From contig NZ_GL622296.1 of NCBI RefSeq assembly GCF_000185385.1, positions 889,011 to 926,054 of the forward strand: a stretch of DNA of 37,044 nucleotides. The letters run 5' to 3'. Shown here piece by piece: positions 37,029 to 37,044 of this stretch. Position 1 is the stretch's first letter; the number at the start of each line of letters is the position of its first letter. Under the pieces are notes generated by a model. The model had not been told where the DNA came from. It did no database searches and saw only the letters and a list, made by a program, of their open reading frames with translations. This stretch comes from Lachnoanaerobaculum saburreum DSM 3986 (lineage in GTDB: Bacteria > Bacillota > Clostridia > Lachnospirales > Lachnospiraceae). Both the position numbers and the translations under genes were made by a program.

Positions 37029-37041
37029 CCCCGATAAGGGG
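37029..37041. terminator. possible terminator at the window edge
   Basis: CCCC (37029-37032) and GGGG (37038-37041) form a short stem around GATAA. On the minus strand the hairpin is followed by GTAGCTTTT. The right side is cut off by the window end, so it cannot be judged. Confidence 0.3.
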
Positions 37042-37044
37042 ATT

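Overview
The window looks like a chromosome segment of a low-GC anaerobic Clostridia species, most likely a Lachnospiraceae member. The signs are AT-rich spacers, strong AGGAGG ribosome binding sites, a fused AdhE, clostridial-type RpoB and RpoC, and a secreted protein with YG/W-rich cell-wall-binding repeats. A genus (for example Lachnoanaerobaculum) would be a guess. No tRNA, rRNA, IS element, phage gene or CRISPR array was seen.

Layout. (1) 124-2220: an S51-family peptidase directly followed by a type-B carboxylesterase whose nucleophile Ser is replaced by Cys. (2) 2377-9109: a hexuronate (galacturonate/glucuronate) catabolic block, with uxaC and a LacI regulator on the minus strand and uxaA, an IclR regulator, kdgA and kdgK on the plus strand. 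It contains divergent promoters and four well-formed operator candidates. (3) 9466-13365: a four-gene iron-siderophore type ABC importer. (4) 13740-17135: adhE with Rex-like operator sites, then a small phosphotransferase-family kinase. (5) 17268-18413: a cation diffusion facilitator with the metal-site signature of Mn exporters. (6) 18763-23355: a 1530-residue secreted surface protein with wall-binding repeats, a 13-residue tandem-repeat stalk and HID-like C-terminal modules, preceded by a dyad-rich promoter and a long leader hairpin. (7) 23609-31572: rpoB and rpoC with their own promoter and unusually long acidic C-terminal tails. (8) 31841-36975: a compact gene group that I read as an undescribed RiPP (ribosomally made, post-translationally modified peptide) locus. 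It holds a 32-residue precursor ending in a Gly/Cys-rich core, an attenuator hairpin, a radical SAM/SPASM enzyme with a PqqD-like N-terminus, a short UvrA-like protein lacking the UvrB-binding region, and a second radical SAM enzyme.

How the genes work together. In block 2, UxaC isomerises hexuronates, UxaA dehydrates altronate to 2-keto-3-deoxygluconate, KdgK phosphorylates it and KdgA splits it to pyruvate and glyceraldehyde-3-phosphate. The tagaturonate reductase UxaB is not in the window. AdhE would dispose of the resulting acetyl-CoA and NADH as ethanol. In block 8 the precursor would be modified by two radical SAM enzymes. The UvrA-like protein matches the stand-alone UvrA2/DrrC type known to protect producers of DNA-binding antibiotics, which suggests (inference) that the mature peptide acts on DNA. 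Exporter and protease genes were not seen and may lie past the right edge.
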